A stretch of DNA of 64,000 nt, from assembly GCA_964036665.1 (NCBI GenBank), contig OZ038532.1, forward strand, positions 21,665,037 through 21,729,036. The letters are read 5' to 3'. The notes beneath the pieces were generated by a model. That model was not told the DNA's origin. It made no database searches and saw only the letters and a list, made by a program, of their open reading frames with translations. Shown here piece by piece: positions 9,839-22,075 of this stretch (its first letter is position 1; the number at the start of each line of letters is the position of its first letter). A program made the translations under genes and the position numbers. The DNA is from Gordius sp. MW1 (Eukaryota; Nematomorpha; Gordioida; Gordea; Gordiidae).

Positions 9839-11379
9839 TTACACTGGGCAGCACAAATATACTCACGTATAAAGAAAATTTATTAAATTTTACAATTATG
9901 TATACAATTATGATGATTTTTTTTATAAAGTACATAAAAATGTATTAACTAACATCAATGAGTATAAAATATGTTAATTATTATGAAATATTGACCAACA
10001 ATGTATGAGAAGGCCTACTTTATAATATGCACAAAAAATTCTACTAGCTTTATGACAGACGACAAAACGCCTCTGAGTACACGATACCTTTTGTTGTTTA
10101 ATTAATTTAGGGTTTAAAGTCCGTTTACGCGGTTGTCCGTATTTTTTAAAATATTTTTGCACTATCTCTCTTTGAAATTACATAATGTAATTTTCCCCTA
10201 TTGAAGCAATATAGATGCCATGCATTTTGGCATGCAGCATCCAGCCCAAATGCAAATTTAGGAAAATACCACTTTTCTGTAGCGAAATGATAATCTAGTT
10301 GCATCCATATTTTGCTCAAAGCAATCGACACCGCCCATAAAACAATTAGACATTTTGATCATAAGAGGATATTGAATTAAAGTTTTTTTCTATTTTTTCG
10401 CTTTAGTGATTCTTCCAATAGAGGTGATAGGCTTGACCCTATGACAATTTGACAACATTGTGGCAATATTATTATCATTCCATCGATCAAATAAGTATTT
10501 TTTGATAAAAACCCTCGTTCTTTTACATCGATGATCAGGCATTTTAAACAATCGACCCACACCGTTCCTTTGCCCCCAATATTCATCTTTGAAAGACATA
10601 TCATTAAATTGTGGCTCGTAAAAAAATTATCGAAATAAATATTGTATGGACCACATTATGGTCGTAGTTGATTTACTAAGTCTAATATGACCGCTCCTCC
10701 TAAACTTATTTCGTTATGTCAATTTAAAAAAAATTTAGCCACCTATTAAAGTTGAAATGTGACAACGTAGCCATTTTTTGTTGCAGCACACCACATATAA
10801 TAGCCGAAAGGAAAAGGCTTGCCTTTTATAAATTGTTTTGCATTGTGGTCCTGAAATAAGGAACCATACACTCATCCATGGATATGTGAGAAGAGCTAGC
10901 ATGTTTAAGTTGCTTTTGAACTTTTCATTTAAAAGATCCAAATAATCTCGAACTTTGAAAAAGGTGTCAACCCTTACCAATCTGCTGTTGTCGGCCAAAT
11001 GTAAATATTTAGTTATTTCTTGGAAGCAATTCTACGCATTCCATTAGATACCTTATGTTAAAACAGTCAGGTCAGAGCTCCCAAAACATTTTAATATACT
11101 TAAGAAACAAGTAGCCCGTTAAAAAAATTGAGTTTAGACTTTAAATTCATTAACAGTTAAATTTACTCATATTCACCACATACAAAATAACATCATTTGA
11201 AAGAAATTGTTTCAAGTAATCTTCAGGATTTCATACAATTTTTATGACAAAGCGATATTAACTTTATAATAAGGGTATTTTTATACGCAATTACTTATAA
11301 AAAATCAAATTAAAGCAAATAAAAAAGTAGCATTACTCATTTAAATAAGCTTATACGTATGGACCTCTGCCCAGTGTAA
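9839..11379 (-). mobile_element. Decayed piggyBac transposon
   Basis: Inverted termini AGGTTACACTGGGCAG (left, from 9837) and its reverse complement ending at about 11381, with TTAC at 9839-9842 and GTAA at 11376-11379 where TTAA would be expected. A direct repeat CCTACAGGTTACAC also flanks the element. The interior carries piggyBac-type transposase on the minus strand in several broken frames. Confidence 0.75.
9974..10998 (-). pseudogene. piggyBac transposase remnant
   Basis: Read from right to left: 10998-10735 has LLNEKFKSNLNM and KTIYKRQAFSFRLLYVV, the region around the second catalytic Asp and the KPxxxGxK block. 10599-10390 has YWGQRNGVGRLFKMP then DRWNDNNIATMLSN, matching the GTxRxNR...WxDNxxV block. 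10331-10146 has TEKWYFPKFAFGLDAACQNA, matching the KWYxxLFxxxxDxxxxNAW block. 10162-9974 holds the C-terminus without a clear Cys-rich domain. Several frameshifts; the first catalytic Asp is not visible. Inactive. Confidence 0.75.
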
Positions 11380-11864
11380 CCTACAGGTTACACCAAACTT
11401 TGGACCAACATTATTCCCATTTTAATTAACCAAAAACAATTAAATTTCATATCAAAATAATTGTGAAAGTGTCAAGATTTTAATAATATAAATTAAAATA
11501 AGATTACTTATGGTTGAGTCTCCATTTTTAGTGAACATATGAGATAGTCGAAATTTCAAAATTAGCGATATTTGAGACCTCATTATTAATAAAAGAAGGA
11601 AGAGGAAGGGGAATCAAACATATCAGCTGATTCGACTGAGTGTGCTCTTCCATATTCAATTTAAAAATTAATATTTCATCCAATAGTTTAAAAATTATAA
11701 GCGTTCAAAGTGGTGTCACCTACTGGTACCTCTCGGGTTAACATAAATTTTAGGTTTGTAAACTTATCTTAGTGAAAAATGTCATAATTAATTATTTAAA
11801 ACATAAAATTTAGATTTGTCAAACCACCTTGGTGTCATTTGACAAATTGGCTATTTTGAAATCA

Positions 11865-12895
11865 ATATATTCGACCAAAAAGTCAAAGCTGTAGTCGAGG
11901 AAATGACAAACCTTTCTTTTACAGGGTCCCAATGGAAACAAGCGTGTCTCCCCACAAAATATGGGGGTTTGGGCCTGAGATCACCCCCTCTAGTAGCTTT
12001 GTCGGCCTTCATCTCGAGTCGACTTTCAGCCAAACCAATCATCGACAAAATAATCGATCAACCAGATCCCTCCACCAAATCGCTCTCGACATGTGGAGCT
12101 CTTTGTCCGACCCTAACACTCCATTCCCTACCATAAACTCTCAAAAAAGTTGGAACACTCCTCTCAACGACCATGCCCTTAAAACTCTTATTTCGGGCGC
12201 ATCGTTTGAGCAGTTACCAGCTTTAAGAAGTTTTGCATCAAGGTCCGGCCACGAGTGGTTAGAGGCCACCCCTAGTCGGACTCATGACCTTCAACTTTCC
12301 AACAACGAGTTCAGGATTGCAATAGGGCTCCGCCTAGGTTGTGATATAGTTGCCTCTCATCAATGCAACTTATGTGGCTCATCTGTTGGTACAAAAGGTC
12401 ACCACGGCTTGCATTGCAAATTTAATATGGCCAGATTTCTACGGCACACATCTGTTAATGCTCTTCTACAGAAGACATTCAAAAATGCGGGCTTTCCCTC
12501 CCAATTGGAGCCTAATGGTCTTTATCTTAGCGACAAGAAGAGACCTGATGAACAGACCCTCATCCCATGAGCAAACTATGCCTAGCTTGGGACTACACCT
12601 ATCCGGATGCCTTTGCTCCCTCAAACCAAAACAAAGACCCCCTTGTTGATTCTGAAAGATTAATGTCCGCTAAAACGCAGAACTTAATTCCTCACTACTT
12701 TTCTCCCCCATAGTGACCACTACCCTTTAAACAATAGGTCCTAAAACCCAAGCCCTTCTGAAAGAATTGGGACGCCGTATGGCTGCCAATACCCTTGACA
12801 ATAGGGAAACTTTTTTCATTAAACAGAAAATCGGAATCATTATTTGTCATTTCAACGCTATCGCAATTTTCGAAAGTTTACCTCGCCTATAATTT
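11865..12895 (+). pseudogene. RLE non-LTR retrotransposon ORF, C-terminal part (family A)
   Basis: Pieced from three frames. Order: WKQACLPTKYGGLGLRS (from 11934; the GGLGLRS block after the RT thumb), SGHEWLEATPSR (12247), EFRIAIGLRLGCDIV, a CCHC zinc finger CNLCGSSVGTKGHHGLHC (12365-12418), then the restriction-like endonuclease with RPD (12541) and WDYTYPDAFAPSN in another frame (about 12583), and a C-terminal tail IGPKTQALLKELGRR...QKIGIIICHFNAIAI. This is the architecture of single-ORF RLE-bearing elements of the R2/RandI/Utopia-like assemblage. RT is missing upstream (5' truncation), with frameshifts around 12120, 12560 and 12710. Clade assignment within RLE elements is inference. Confidence 0.8.
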
Positions 12896-13154
12896 TTATA
12901 GTTTTTTATAGTTTCATTTAATAAAAAATTAAAATAAAAAATGTTAAATATAAGTTCTTTTGGAAGCTGACAAAAAATTACCAAAAATATAAAAAAAAGT
13001 GGTTTCATCTTGGTATAAAAAAATATATATGTGAGATATCATTGCGTTAAAAAAGTCCTATTCATAATAGATAGAAAGTGTTATAGCCCCTCCTCAAAAA
13101 GTGCCAAGTAAATTGCCATTTAGAATTATATGCCAAAAAATCAAATGTCATAAT

Positions 13155-15111
13155 TAGTGTTTTATCTCCTCTCGGTCTCGAAAACAAAATCTCGTCTCGG
13201 GAACGATTATGAAAATCTCGTCTCGTCTCGGGAACGATTATGAAAATCTCGATCTCGTCTCAGTCTAGAAAAATCTCGGTCTCGTCTCGACATCTGTTTT
13301 ATTAAAATATTAAATAAGTGTTTAAAAATCCAAATGGCAAACTTTTATATATATTTTTTTTTTTTGTATATTAATATCTTTTATTAAATGAAACTATATA
13401 CTACTATAAAAATTATATGCGAGGTAAACATTCAAAAATTGCGATCGCGTTGAAATGACAAATTATAATTCCGATTTTCTGTTTTAAAAAAAAAGTTTCC
13501 CTTTTGTCAAGGGTATTGGCAGCTATACGGCGCCCCAATTCTTTCAGGAGGGCTTGGGTTTTAGGACCTATTGTTGTAAGGGTAGTGGTCACTATAGGGC
13601 AGAAAAGGAGTGAGGAATTAAGTTCTGCGTATTTGAAAAACTTTAATACACAAATTTTTAAAGATTTAGCGGGACACGACATCTCACTGACAATATGAAT
13701 TTATTCATAAAAATAACATTTTCCATGAAGTGCAGACTAAAAAACTATAAATAAATTCAAAGTATAGAAAATAAAATTTATAATATTTGTATCAAATTGT
13801 TGATGTTATATATTGGTATATTGGTGATTCTTTATTCTTTAAGGGGAAAGATGTTATATATGTGTTATATATATGATGTTGTATATGTGTTGTTGTATAT
13901 TGGTATATCATTGTATACAGATTATATGATTGAATATTGTAAGCCAAAATCCGAGTTGGCAAAAAGGAACATATGTTTTTATCTACTTAACTTTTATATT
14001 TCTTTTGTTCATATATAGTTGTCCCTCCCCCGGCCCTAGTGATAAATAAAATGATATTATTTCTATTCCTATTATTAGTTTATTATTAGTACGGTCATCC
14101 TGATACAAATTCACTGCGTTAGTCAACTATAATAGACTTGGAAAATTATAAGTTCGCTTATAGTTGACTTATTTGCATAATTGAGCAAATTGCAATCCTT
14201 TATTAACCCTGAAGCTTAAAGTACACCTTAACTTAACAAATTTAAGGCAAACGTTTAAGTCTATTGATATTACCATCATCAATTATAGCCCTGAGGGTGT
14301 ATTGCCTGTTTACTATAACGTTTTAAACCACAAGTGCAAGTGATTTTCAATACGAATATTATTATTTACGGAATTGATAATTAGTTGCACCTATGAAAAC
14401 GTAATAAAACCAACAATTAAGCAGAAACATTAAAGGATCAAGGACATAAGGTTTTAAACTTTAAATTAAAGTGCAGGTATTTAATTTTATGACAAAAATC
14501 ATTATAATCAAATTTGTATTCCCTATAATTACCTTCCAATCTAACCAACTATGTCAATAAATAGTAATTTATCTAGTACAATATAAGTTCGTGTATTTAT
14601 TTTATTTTGCACAATTATAGAAATTATAGTAAATTTGAATGCACCTGCCAACCCAGCTTATAATGTGAAAAGTACTGCATATGACAAATCTAGGTATTCA
14701 CATAATGTCTTATTAAGGCCAAGATATGGGAGGCATACTATTAGTTGAAGCACAAAAACTTCTAGTAAACTCATTAATCTAATCCTATACACTAAGGTGT
14801 CAACCATAAGTAAATGATTGCCAAATTTTAAGTTTGCTTGCAAAAATATATAATATTTATTACACTTAGGAATTTTTTTAATATCATATATATTTCATAT
14901 ATATTGATTTACACTTAATACCTAAAATGTAAATCATGCAAATTAAAATATACAGTAATTTACTAAAATCTAACGATCAATAAAAAGTCGAGATCTCGCC
15001 GAAAAAATCTCGTATCGCCTCGTCATCAAAATTCTCGTCTCAATCTCGACTCCATTCTTCAAACCGAAACGAGACGAGACCGAGATTTTCCTTGGTTTTT
15101 CCGCATCACTA
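13155..15111 (+). mobile_element. hAT-like element, CTCGT family, copy B (complete)
   Basis: Exact 8-bp TSD GTCATAAT at 13147-13154 and 15112-15119. Begins TAGTGTTTTATCTC and ends CCGCATCACTA, a 5-bp TIR (TAGTG/CACTA). Both ends consist of CTCGTCTCG-type reiterations (13165-13300, 14985-15085). The AT-rich interior is collinear with 18110-18840 and 24380-24560. Two insertions are visible: an RLE 3' fragment (13354-13626) and about 300 bp of TATATGTGTTATA-rich DNA (13798-14105) between near-duplicates of TATCAAATT. No transposase frame. Confidence 0.9.
13354..13626 (-). mobile_element. 5'-truncated RLE element 3' end (family A) inside hAT copy B
   Basis: Minus-strand frame (within 13413-13682) reads LLFCPIVTTTLTTIGPKTQ, LLKELGRRIAANTLDKRETF, QKIGIIICHFNAIAIFECL, nearly identical to the tail at 12700-12890. 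Edges are defined against hAT copy C, where CAAACTTTTGTAT...GGAAAACTTTAATAC is uninterrupted (18005-18040). Confidence 0.85.
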
Positions 15112-15119
15112 GTCATAAT

Positions 15120-15990
15120 CTTGCAAATTAAATTTTTTTGGATTTGTGGCTAACAGTTGGTAAAATAAAATTTATTCTTTTGAACTATATATTTTATTTA
15201 GTTTTGCAGTCGCACATATGTTAAGTGCCTATACTATTACATATTGTAATTTGCATTATTACTATTATTTAATTTAAATACTATGAATTATTTTAAATGT
15301 AATAAGTGATTAGGTGTTTGCAAAAAACGCTGTTTTTTAAATGCAAAAATACCCATATTTGAGATAAGATGTTTGTTATCCCATTAAAAATTAGGATTAT
15401 AAATTAAAAGTACAGCATGCCATGTGCATGCATGAGCTAAAGGGAGGGAAGGGAGTTTTTAAAAAGAATAGAAAAAATATAACTAGTCTCAAGGTGAGTG
15501 CAAAAAATAATGTAGTGCCTGGGCAAATGTTCCCTAGCTGGAATGCAAGTATTATTTTAACTGATAGAAAAAATAGATTATCCCCGTCCACAATTAAACA
15601 TATTGTGTTTAAAATTATGGGATGCAACGATATTTTAAAATAACTAACAAATATTATATGTAACCACCTACTTGAAAACCTATTTTAACGTGATAATAAA
15701 CCTCTTATTTTAAATATGGGTATTTTGCATTTTAAAAAACAGGGTGATTTTGCACGTAATCAATTATGCATTTAAAACATTTTATAAAAATTAATTAAAA
15801 GTAAAATTTGCAAATTTTAATATATAAATATAATCCCCTTAATTAGGCATATCTGTGCGCAAAACTAAATAAATATATTATTTAAAATCGCAAAACTTAT
15901 TTTACCATTTGTAAACCCAATCGCAAGATTCTGACACTTATCACACCTTGTGACCACTATGTTTGCCATATATTTTAAAATCGTAAATTA
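15120..15990. other. AT-rich, no gene seen
   Basis: A 73-codon plus-strand frame (15422-15643) lacks family resemblance. A loose inverted relation exists between 15305-15370 and 15705-15760 (CCATATTTGAGATAAGA versus TCTTATTTTAAATATGG), suggesting a fold-back element of about 450 bp. Confidence 0.4.
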
Positions 15991-15999
15991 CAAAAGCTC

Positions 16000-16683
16000 G
16001 AGTCGCCCGAACGACTACTCGGAGTGACCCAAAAGGAATGGGACCTTCCCCTGGTAGCACGTTTCGTAGCTTATCTTTCTTTGAACGAACTATCTCAGAG
16101 AAAACTTCTTTTCAATTGGGCCTCTTCCAAGAGCGGTTACGAATGACTCGAAGCAATCTCGAGCAGGAATTTGACTCCATATGTCTGGGGAGGAGTTACG
16201 CATTGCCATACGCCTCCGTCTCGACTGTGACATCGTTTCCCTTTCGTATGCGATCTCTGCAGACAGCCGGTCCAAACCAATGGTCATCACCCCCTCCAAT
16301 GCATATACAGTAAAGGCCGCCCAAGCACATAGCGATCAACAAAATTATCGGCCAGTACCTTAGAAAGGCTGGCTACCCAAACATAGAGCTGGTCGGCCCC
16401 AAAGACCACACGGCGTTACACTCATCCCATGGTCCCGTGGACTGATTTTCACTTGGGACTTTACCATGGTCGACATTGCCCCATCCAACTCCTCTTACGG
16501 CCTTATAGTCAGTGCAGAGAATAGAAAGACAACCAAATATTCCTCCCTCGCGGACACAATATTTATTCCCGTAGTGGCAACCACAATCGGAAATTTAGGC
16601 ACTGAAGCTCTCGCTCTCTTAAAACAAATCGGAAAGGCGATCTTTAGCGTCTCATTATATTTAAAAGAGTACTTTTTTTTAAG
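16000..16683 (+). pseudogene. RLE non-LTR element C-terminal fragment (family B)
   Basis: Three frames are needed. LNELSQRKLLFNWASSKSGYEWLEA (two adjoining pieces, 16076-16150), EELRIAIRLRLDCDIVS (16187), CDLCRQPVQTNGHHPLQC zinc finger (about 16254-16307), then TLIPWSRGLIFTWDFT and DIAPSNSS (from about 16420), then FIPVVATTIGNLGTEALALL and KQIGKAI (16561-16640). Same order as family A, with clearly different residues and a tail shared with 53180-53466. 5' truncated, frameshifted. Confidence 0.75.
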
Positions 16684-16929
16684 ATAAAATTTGTTTATTG
16701 ATATATATTTAAACTTAATATTAAATGGTACAAAATATAATAATGATATTTAAAAAAACATTATATGAGTAATATGTTTTCATCTTCCTCTTTTAGAAGA
16801 GGCCAGGAATCCAAAAAAGATTTGAAATTAAATTTTGCAATTAAGATGGCTATTGATTGTTTTAATAAAAATGCGGGGGAATATTTGGGGGGTAGGGGAT
16901 CGCCTGACTATTTCTTTGAATAAAGCCAA

Positions 16930-17609
16930 CGCCATTTTTCCATAGGATCCTGAACAGGAGGAGACTATTGGGATAAAAATACTAGAGTCCAAAAGGGCCT
17001 TGTATTTTTGGAGCTTGTGTTCTTCGGTTCAAGCATGGATGGAATTTTGGCCTTTCTGAGGGCTGACTGGATAATAGAATTAATTTTAGAGTGTCGCAAG
17101 TGTCTAAATTTATTAAGTCTGCAGTGTAACGGGTGGCGTGCTTCTTCATCCACATGCAGGTTGCAATTTTTACAGGCATATGCCTTTGTGTATTTTATTC
17201 CAAGGCGTAGTGCTACATTGTAGGATAGCTCGCAATCCTCTAACATCATATTGGAAAACCTGCTAGGAAAAGCCTCTAGCCATTCATGTCCAGATTTATC
17301 AAACACCAAAGATCTAAGGTTGTAATGTTGTTTGGTATCGCAGCTCGAAAGGAGATAAGCAACGGAGCGCGAAACCAAACATGCATCCCAATCCTTTTGA
17401 TTTGGTGTTTGTGGTGGTGAGCTTTTTGGTAGAACATTTAAATTCCAAAGGGATAGGGCCTGTATAAATGTTTCATCAAGGGGTATGAGATTAGTTTGGC
17501 GACGATGGATTTTGAGGATAAGTGGGATGATATAAATGAGGCCAAGGATAAGGAGCTTCTTTTTATACAAGATCACAAAGCAAATCGTTAACCCCAACAC
17601 GATTTTCAA
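16930..17609 (-). pseudogene. RLE non-LTR element C-terminal fragment (family C)
   Basis: Minus-strand 214-codon frame (17609-16965). SGHEWLEAFPSR (17285-17250), ALRLGIKYTKAY, a CCHC finger CKNCNLHVDEEARHPLHC (17176-17123), RHLRHSKINSIIQ and PSMLEP at the start of the endonuclease region, ending as frames shift near 16980. It resembles family A block by block but is a distinct lineage (SGHEWLEA...PSxLEP retained). Lies head-to-tail opposite family B and directly upstream of the Helitron 5' end at 17686. Confidence 0.75.
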
Positions 17610-20248
17610 ACATTTAGCGTATCTTTATAGTTTTTTAGTCGTGAACGTAATTTTTTTATACCGTTTTAATAAATTTATATTTTTATCTATATAAATAAAA
17701 ATGTATCTCCATTTTCTTTGTTTGCGGTTAGCTGCTAAAGTTCTCGACTGATCGCCACCAAATTTGGCCAGATCATTCATTGCCTTAGCACCCTAGTTTA
17801 TATATACTTTCTATCGACTTACGTAGTGTTTCGATCTCGTCTCGGGCTCGAAAACAAGATCTCGTCTCGTCTCGGGAGCGATTATGAAAATCTCGATCTC
17901 GTCTCGGCCTAGAAAAATCTCGGTCTCGTCGTCTCGACTTCTTAAAAAATATATATATGGTAAAAAACTTCTCCTGTAATATTAAAAAGTGTTCAAAAAT
18001 CCAAATGGCAAACTTTTGTATTTTTGGGAAAACTTTAATACACCAAACTTCTTAAAGATTTAGCAGGATACGACATCTCATTGACAAAGATTACATTTTT
18101 TATGGAAAGTGCAGACTAAAAAACTATAAATAAATCTAAAGTATAGAAAATTAAATTTTATTGTTCTAGCAAATTATAACATTTGTATCAAATTCAATGT
18201 GCTTGTCAACTATAAATATACTTAGAAAATACTAAGTTCGCTTATAGTTGACTTAGTTGCATAATTGAACAAATTGAAACCCTTTGTTAATTCTGGCTAA
18301 AGCTTCAAAGTAGACCTTAACATATTTAAGGCAAACGTTTAAGTCCATTGATATTACCATCTTTAATTATAGCCCATAATGTTTATTGCATGTTTACTTT
18401 AGCGTTTTAAACCACAAAGTACGAGTGACTTTTAAGGATAATATTATTATTTGATAACTAGTTGCACATATTAAAACGTTGTAAAAACAACAAAAAAGCA
18501 GCATTATTATAGGATTATGGTGCGCGTATTTTAATTTATGACAAAAATCATTATAATCAAATTTATATTCCAAATAATTACCTTCCAATTCTAACTAACT
18601 TTGCCATTAAATAGTTATTTATCGAATACAGTATAGGTTCGTGTATTTATTTTATATTCACAATTATAGAAATCATAGTTATTTGAATGCACCTGTCAAC
18701 CCATTTTATAATGTGAAAAGTTATGCATATGGCAAAAAATGTAGTCACATAATGTCTTATTAAGGCTCAAAAATTTGGGAGGTATAGTATTAGTTGAAGC
18801 ATAAAAACTTCTAGAAAACTTATGATTTAAGATTTAATCTAATACGGTGTCATTAAATACTTTATTGTACTTTTGAAATCGTTGGGTGGGTGCTCAAAAA
18901 TTTCGATCCGCCTTAGCTTAACTTGTGTAATTAAAACTGATTGAGCACTAATTTATAATTACCGCATCATGCAGAATGATTAACTGCGAAATTCAAATAT
19001 GCTTTATTAATATTTACTATTCCATCAGAACTCATTCTAAGGGTGCGTCTGAATACGCGCTTTTGTATCTAGCTTGAAAAAGAGAATGCATGTTAAAACC
19101 ATAGACTAATAAAACCATAGACTGCCGAATAGCTGATTTTTACTATAGAAATCAGTCAGACACTAAAATAGCTGCCATTTTGTAGGAAAAACTCAATAAC
19201 AGGTATATTTATACTTCTCCAGGATAAAATATTGAAGAAAATAAATAAGACTAATAGCTTATTCATAAATTAAAAAAAAATAAGTAGATTAGAACAATAA
19301 ATTTTGCTGAATTTTATTGTTTGGTTACAATTTTCCACAATATGGCGGTTGCTATATTTGCTGTAAAATTATCAGCTGTTCGGCAGTCTATGGTTTTATT
19401 AGTCTATGGTTAAAACATAGACGCGTCTTAATACGAGTGTTACGTCATTTTTGTAGTTTTACCGTATCAACTCAACTGCGATCAACAAGTTCAAGCTATT
19501 GAGTAAGCTATTACTGTCACCTAATATGTTTACATAGATAGACAAGATCAAGTAAAAACATTATTAAGAAGTGTGGAAAGGCACATGAAAAGCTCCACAT
19601 GAATAATTGAATGGAATAAGCCTGGGGTTTGGTGGCCACATAATGCAACTTGGCTGGTAACTAGTATCAATTAAAATACTAACTTTAAAAGTGGATTATT
19701 GCAAAACTAAATGGAAAACACTCTGAAGAAAATAGACATAGAGGCAGAGAAGCAAAGAACTCATCAGGATCTGGAAAAGACATCAAGATCTTAAAGCCTT
19801 ATCTGATCCCAATAAATTTTTATTAATAAATGTTTTACAAAACTTGTATTTATATACGAATAAAGTATTTAAATTATTGGAATATGAACAAATATCTCAT
19901 ATCTCTCTAGCTTGTTGGGTTGAAAGATATTTTCAACTGTTATGTATTGTTATTGTTAATCTCATAATCATATATAGGCAAAGCTTTATTATCAGTACAT
20001 TTTATAGTGAACAAATACCCTGAACTATTTTTTCAGCCTTTTTAAGCTTTGTTTTTATAGGAGTTTTAAGTATACTAAATCTTTTGGATAAAATGCTATA
20101 AATTTCACACTTTAAATAAATTTTTGTTTAAACTAAATGTTCTACATTATTTAAAAATTAATTGATGTTTATCATTTATTTTATATTAAATACTAATAAA
20201 ATGATATGTGTATTTTGAAGTATAAGCTTAATTATAGTTATTTACTAA

Positions 20249-20446
20249 ACTTGACAATCCTAAACATTAATAACAATATATTAAGTTGATATTGTATATT
20301 TTATTTATTTTCAACTTGACAATCCTAAACATTAATAACAATATATTAAGTTGATAATGTATATTTATTTTCTAAACTTGACAATCCTAAACATTAATAA
20401 CAATATATTAAGTTGATAATGTATATTTATTTTCTAAGCCTGACAA
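20249..20446. repeat. Tandem repeat, about 62-bp unit, about 3.5 copies
   Basis: Units contain CTTGACAATCCTAAACATTA then ATAACAATATATTAAGTTGA, nearly identical between copies; the last unit decays (CCTGACAACCTAAACACC). Confidence 0.9.
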
Positions 20447-20556
20447 CCTAAACACCTAAAATGATTAATAAAGTAATTATATCCATGAAACGTGAAGCGC
20501 GCATTTGGACAGAAAAAAAATTGCGGGCTTGAAGTTGTAGCGCGTATTAAGACGTA

Positions 20557-20832
20557 TGTTATGGTTGTAAGGTATTTATTTACACACACACAATAAGGAT
20601 TGGTATTAATTAACAATGAAATAAAATATGAGCGAAATTTGGTATGATAGAATATTCAATAAAGTGGGTTGATCGCGGAAGTAGATGAAAATAATATATA
20701 TCAATAGCGATGTGGTTTTGTTGATATTGCGGAAGTTTTTGGTGGAATTGTTAATGGATAGATGATTGAAAAGTTGAAAAGTAAGTGAATGTCAGTTGGT
20801 TACTTCATCTCGCCAATGTCTAAAACGCCACA
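20557..20832 (-). repeat. 3' LTR of the CsRn1-type element
   Basis: 276 bp, about 93% alike to 23997-24267 by eye, with indels near 20670 and 20715. Divergence indicates an old but recognisable insertion. Confidence 0.9.
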
Positions 20833-21108
20833 ATACTCCCCTTACAGATATGTTTAAGGTTTTAAATATGTCGATAAGAATTGGCTAAAAATTATGTGAT
20901 GTATTCCCGAAGATTTTTCGGCCAATGGACTTTTCTGCCTTTTCGAGTTACTTTGACTGGTTCTTCCGCTTCTTGTGTCGGTGCTTCGGCTTGAGTTTCG
21001 TCGGCTGTCTAAAAGGATGGCTCCTCTCTACTTAGATGGCAGGGTTTTATCTGTCTATTGAGACTGAATCTCTTTTACAATTTTTTTCAATGACGAACCA
21101 TCGTACGG

Positions 21109-21908
21109 TCAGGTGAGTGGCCTGCGAACTGCGTCGTTTCTAACAAAAACATGAGAAGTTTCTAACAGATCTTGGCTAACCTGTTCTTTTGTCTTCCTGT
21201 GGTGTTGCGGTATGGAGTACGGTATTGCAATCATTGTCTTTCTTAGTTTGTCTACAAAGTTATGCAGTTCCATTTCCGGTTGTTGGCTGGCCTCAGGTAA
21301 CTGTAGAAAATAGTCTCCAAGCAGTCTTATGTTGGTTCCATATACGAGTTCGGATGGTGTTAGTCCAATGTCCTCCTTGATTGTGGCACGGATACCAAGT
21401 AACACGAGTGGAAGAACTTAACTCCATTTGATTTTTTCGGTGGCTTTTAAAGATGCCTTTAATTGTCTGTGGAAGCGTTCCACGAGTCAGTTGGCGGATG
21501 GGTGATAGGCAGTGGTTTTTATATGCCTGCATCCTAGTGTGATGGATAGTTGTCTGAAAAGTCCTGACTGAAACTGCGATCCTTGTCGGTAGTAATTGTA
21601 CTTGGGACACCATAATTGGCTATCCAACTTTCAATCAGCTTGGAAGCGATCTCTTCGGTAGATGTTTCTTTGAGTGGAACGGCCATGGGCCATCTCGAGA
21701 AACGATCGATTGCTGTCAAAATTGTAAAACCGTTTGAAGGTCGTAGTGGTCCAACTAAATCGACATGTATGTGTGAGAATCTTGCGTCTGGTTGTGCGAA
21801 AGTCCCGGGCGTCGTTATAGTGTGTTTATGAACTTTGTTTAGTTGGCATTTTAAACAACACTTAGCCCAATTTCTAACGTCTTGGTTCATCGAAGGCCAC
21901 ACATACAC
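21109..21908 (-). pseudogene. CsRn1-type integrase (frameshifted)
   Basis: Zinc-binding end CxxC is retained as CCLKCQLNKV (from about 21870). Core: FSHIHVDLVGPL (first Asp), AIDRFSRWP, ITTDKDRSFSQ (second Asp, the usual RGxQF replaced by KDRSF), then frameshifts at about 21540. The distal part is split between frames 21613-21293 (HHTRMQAYKNHCLSPIRQLT, where HHxxxxGxxER is scrambled) and 21405-21109 (LLGIRATIKEDIGLTPSELV, YGTNIRLLGDYF). Function would be strand transfer of element cDNA; it cannot work as it stands. Confidence 0.85.
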
Positions 21909-22075
21909 TCTTGAAATCAGTTTGCTTGTCGCTCGTATGCCAGAGTGAGAAAAAGCATGAAAGTGAACGAAAACCTTCCTTCTGAGTGTTTCAGGTAATA
22001 CCGGTCGGGGTTTAGTGGTTGAAAGATCACAAAGAACTTTGCACTCTGAACCAGGGATAGGGATTAGTTGTAACT

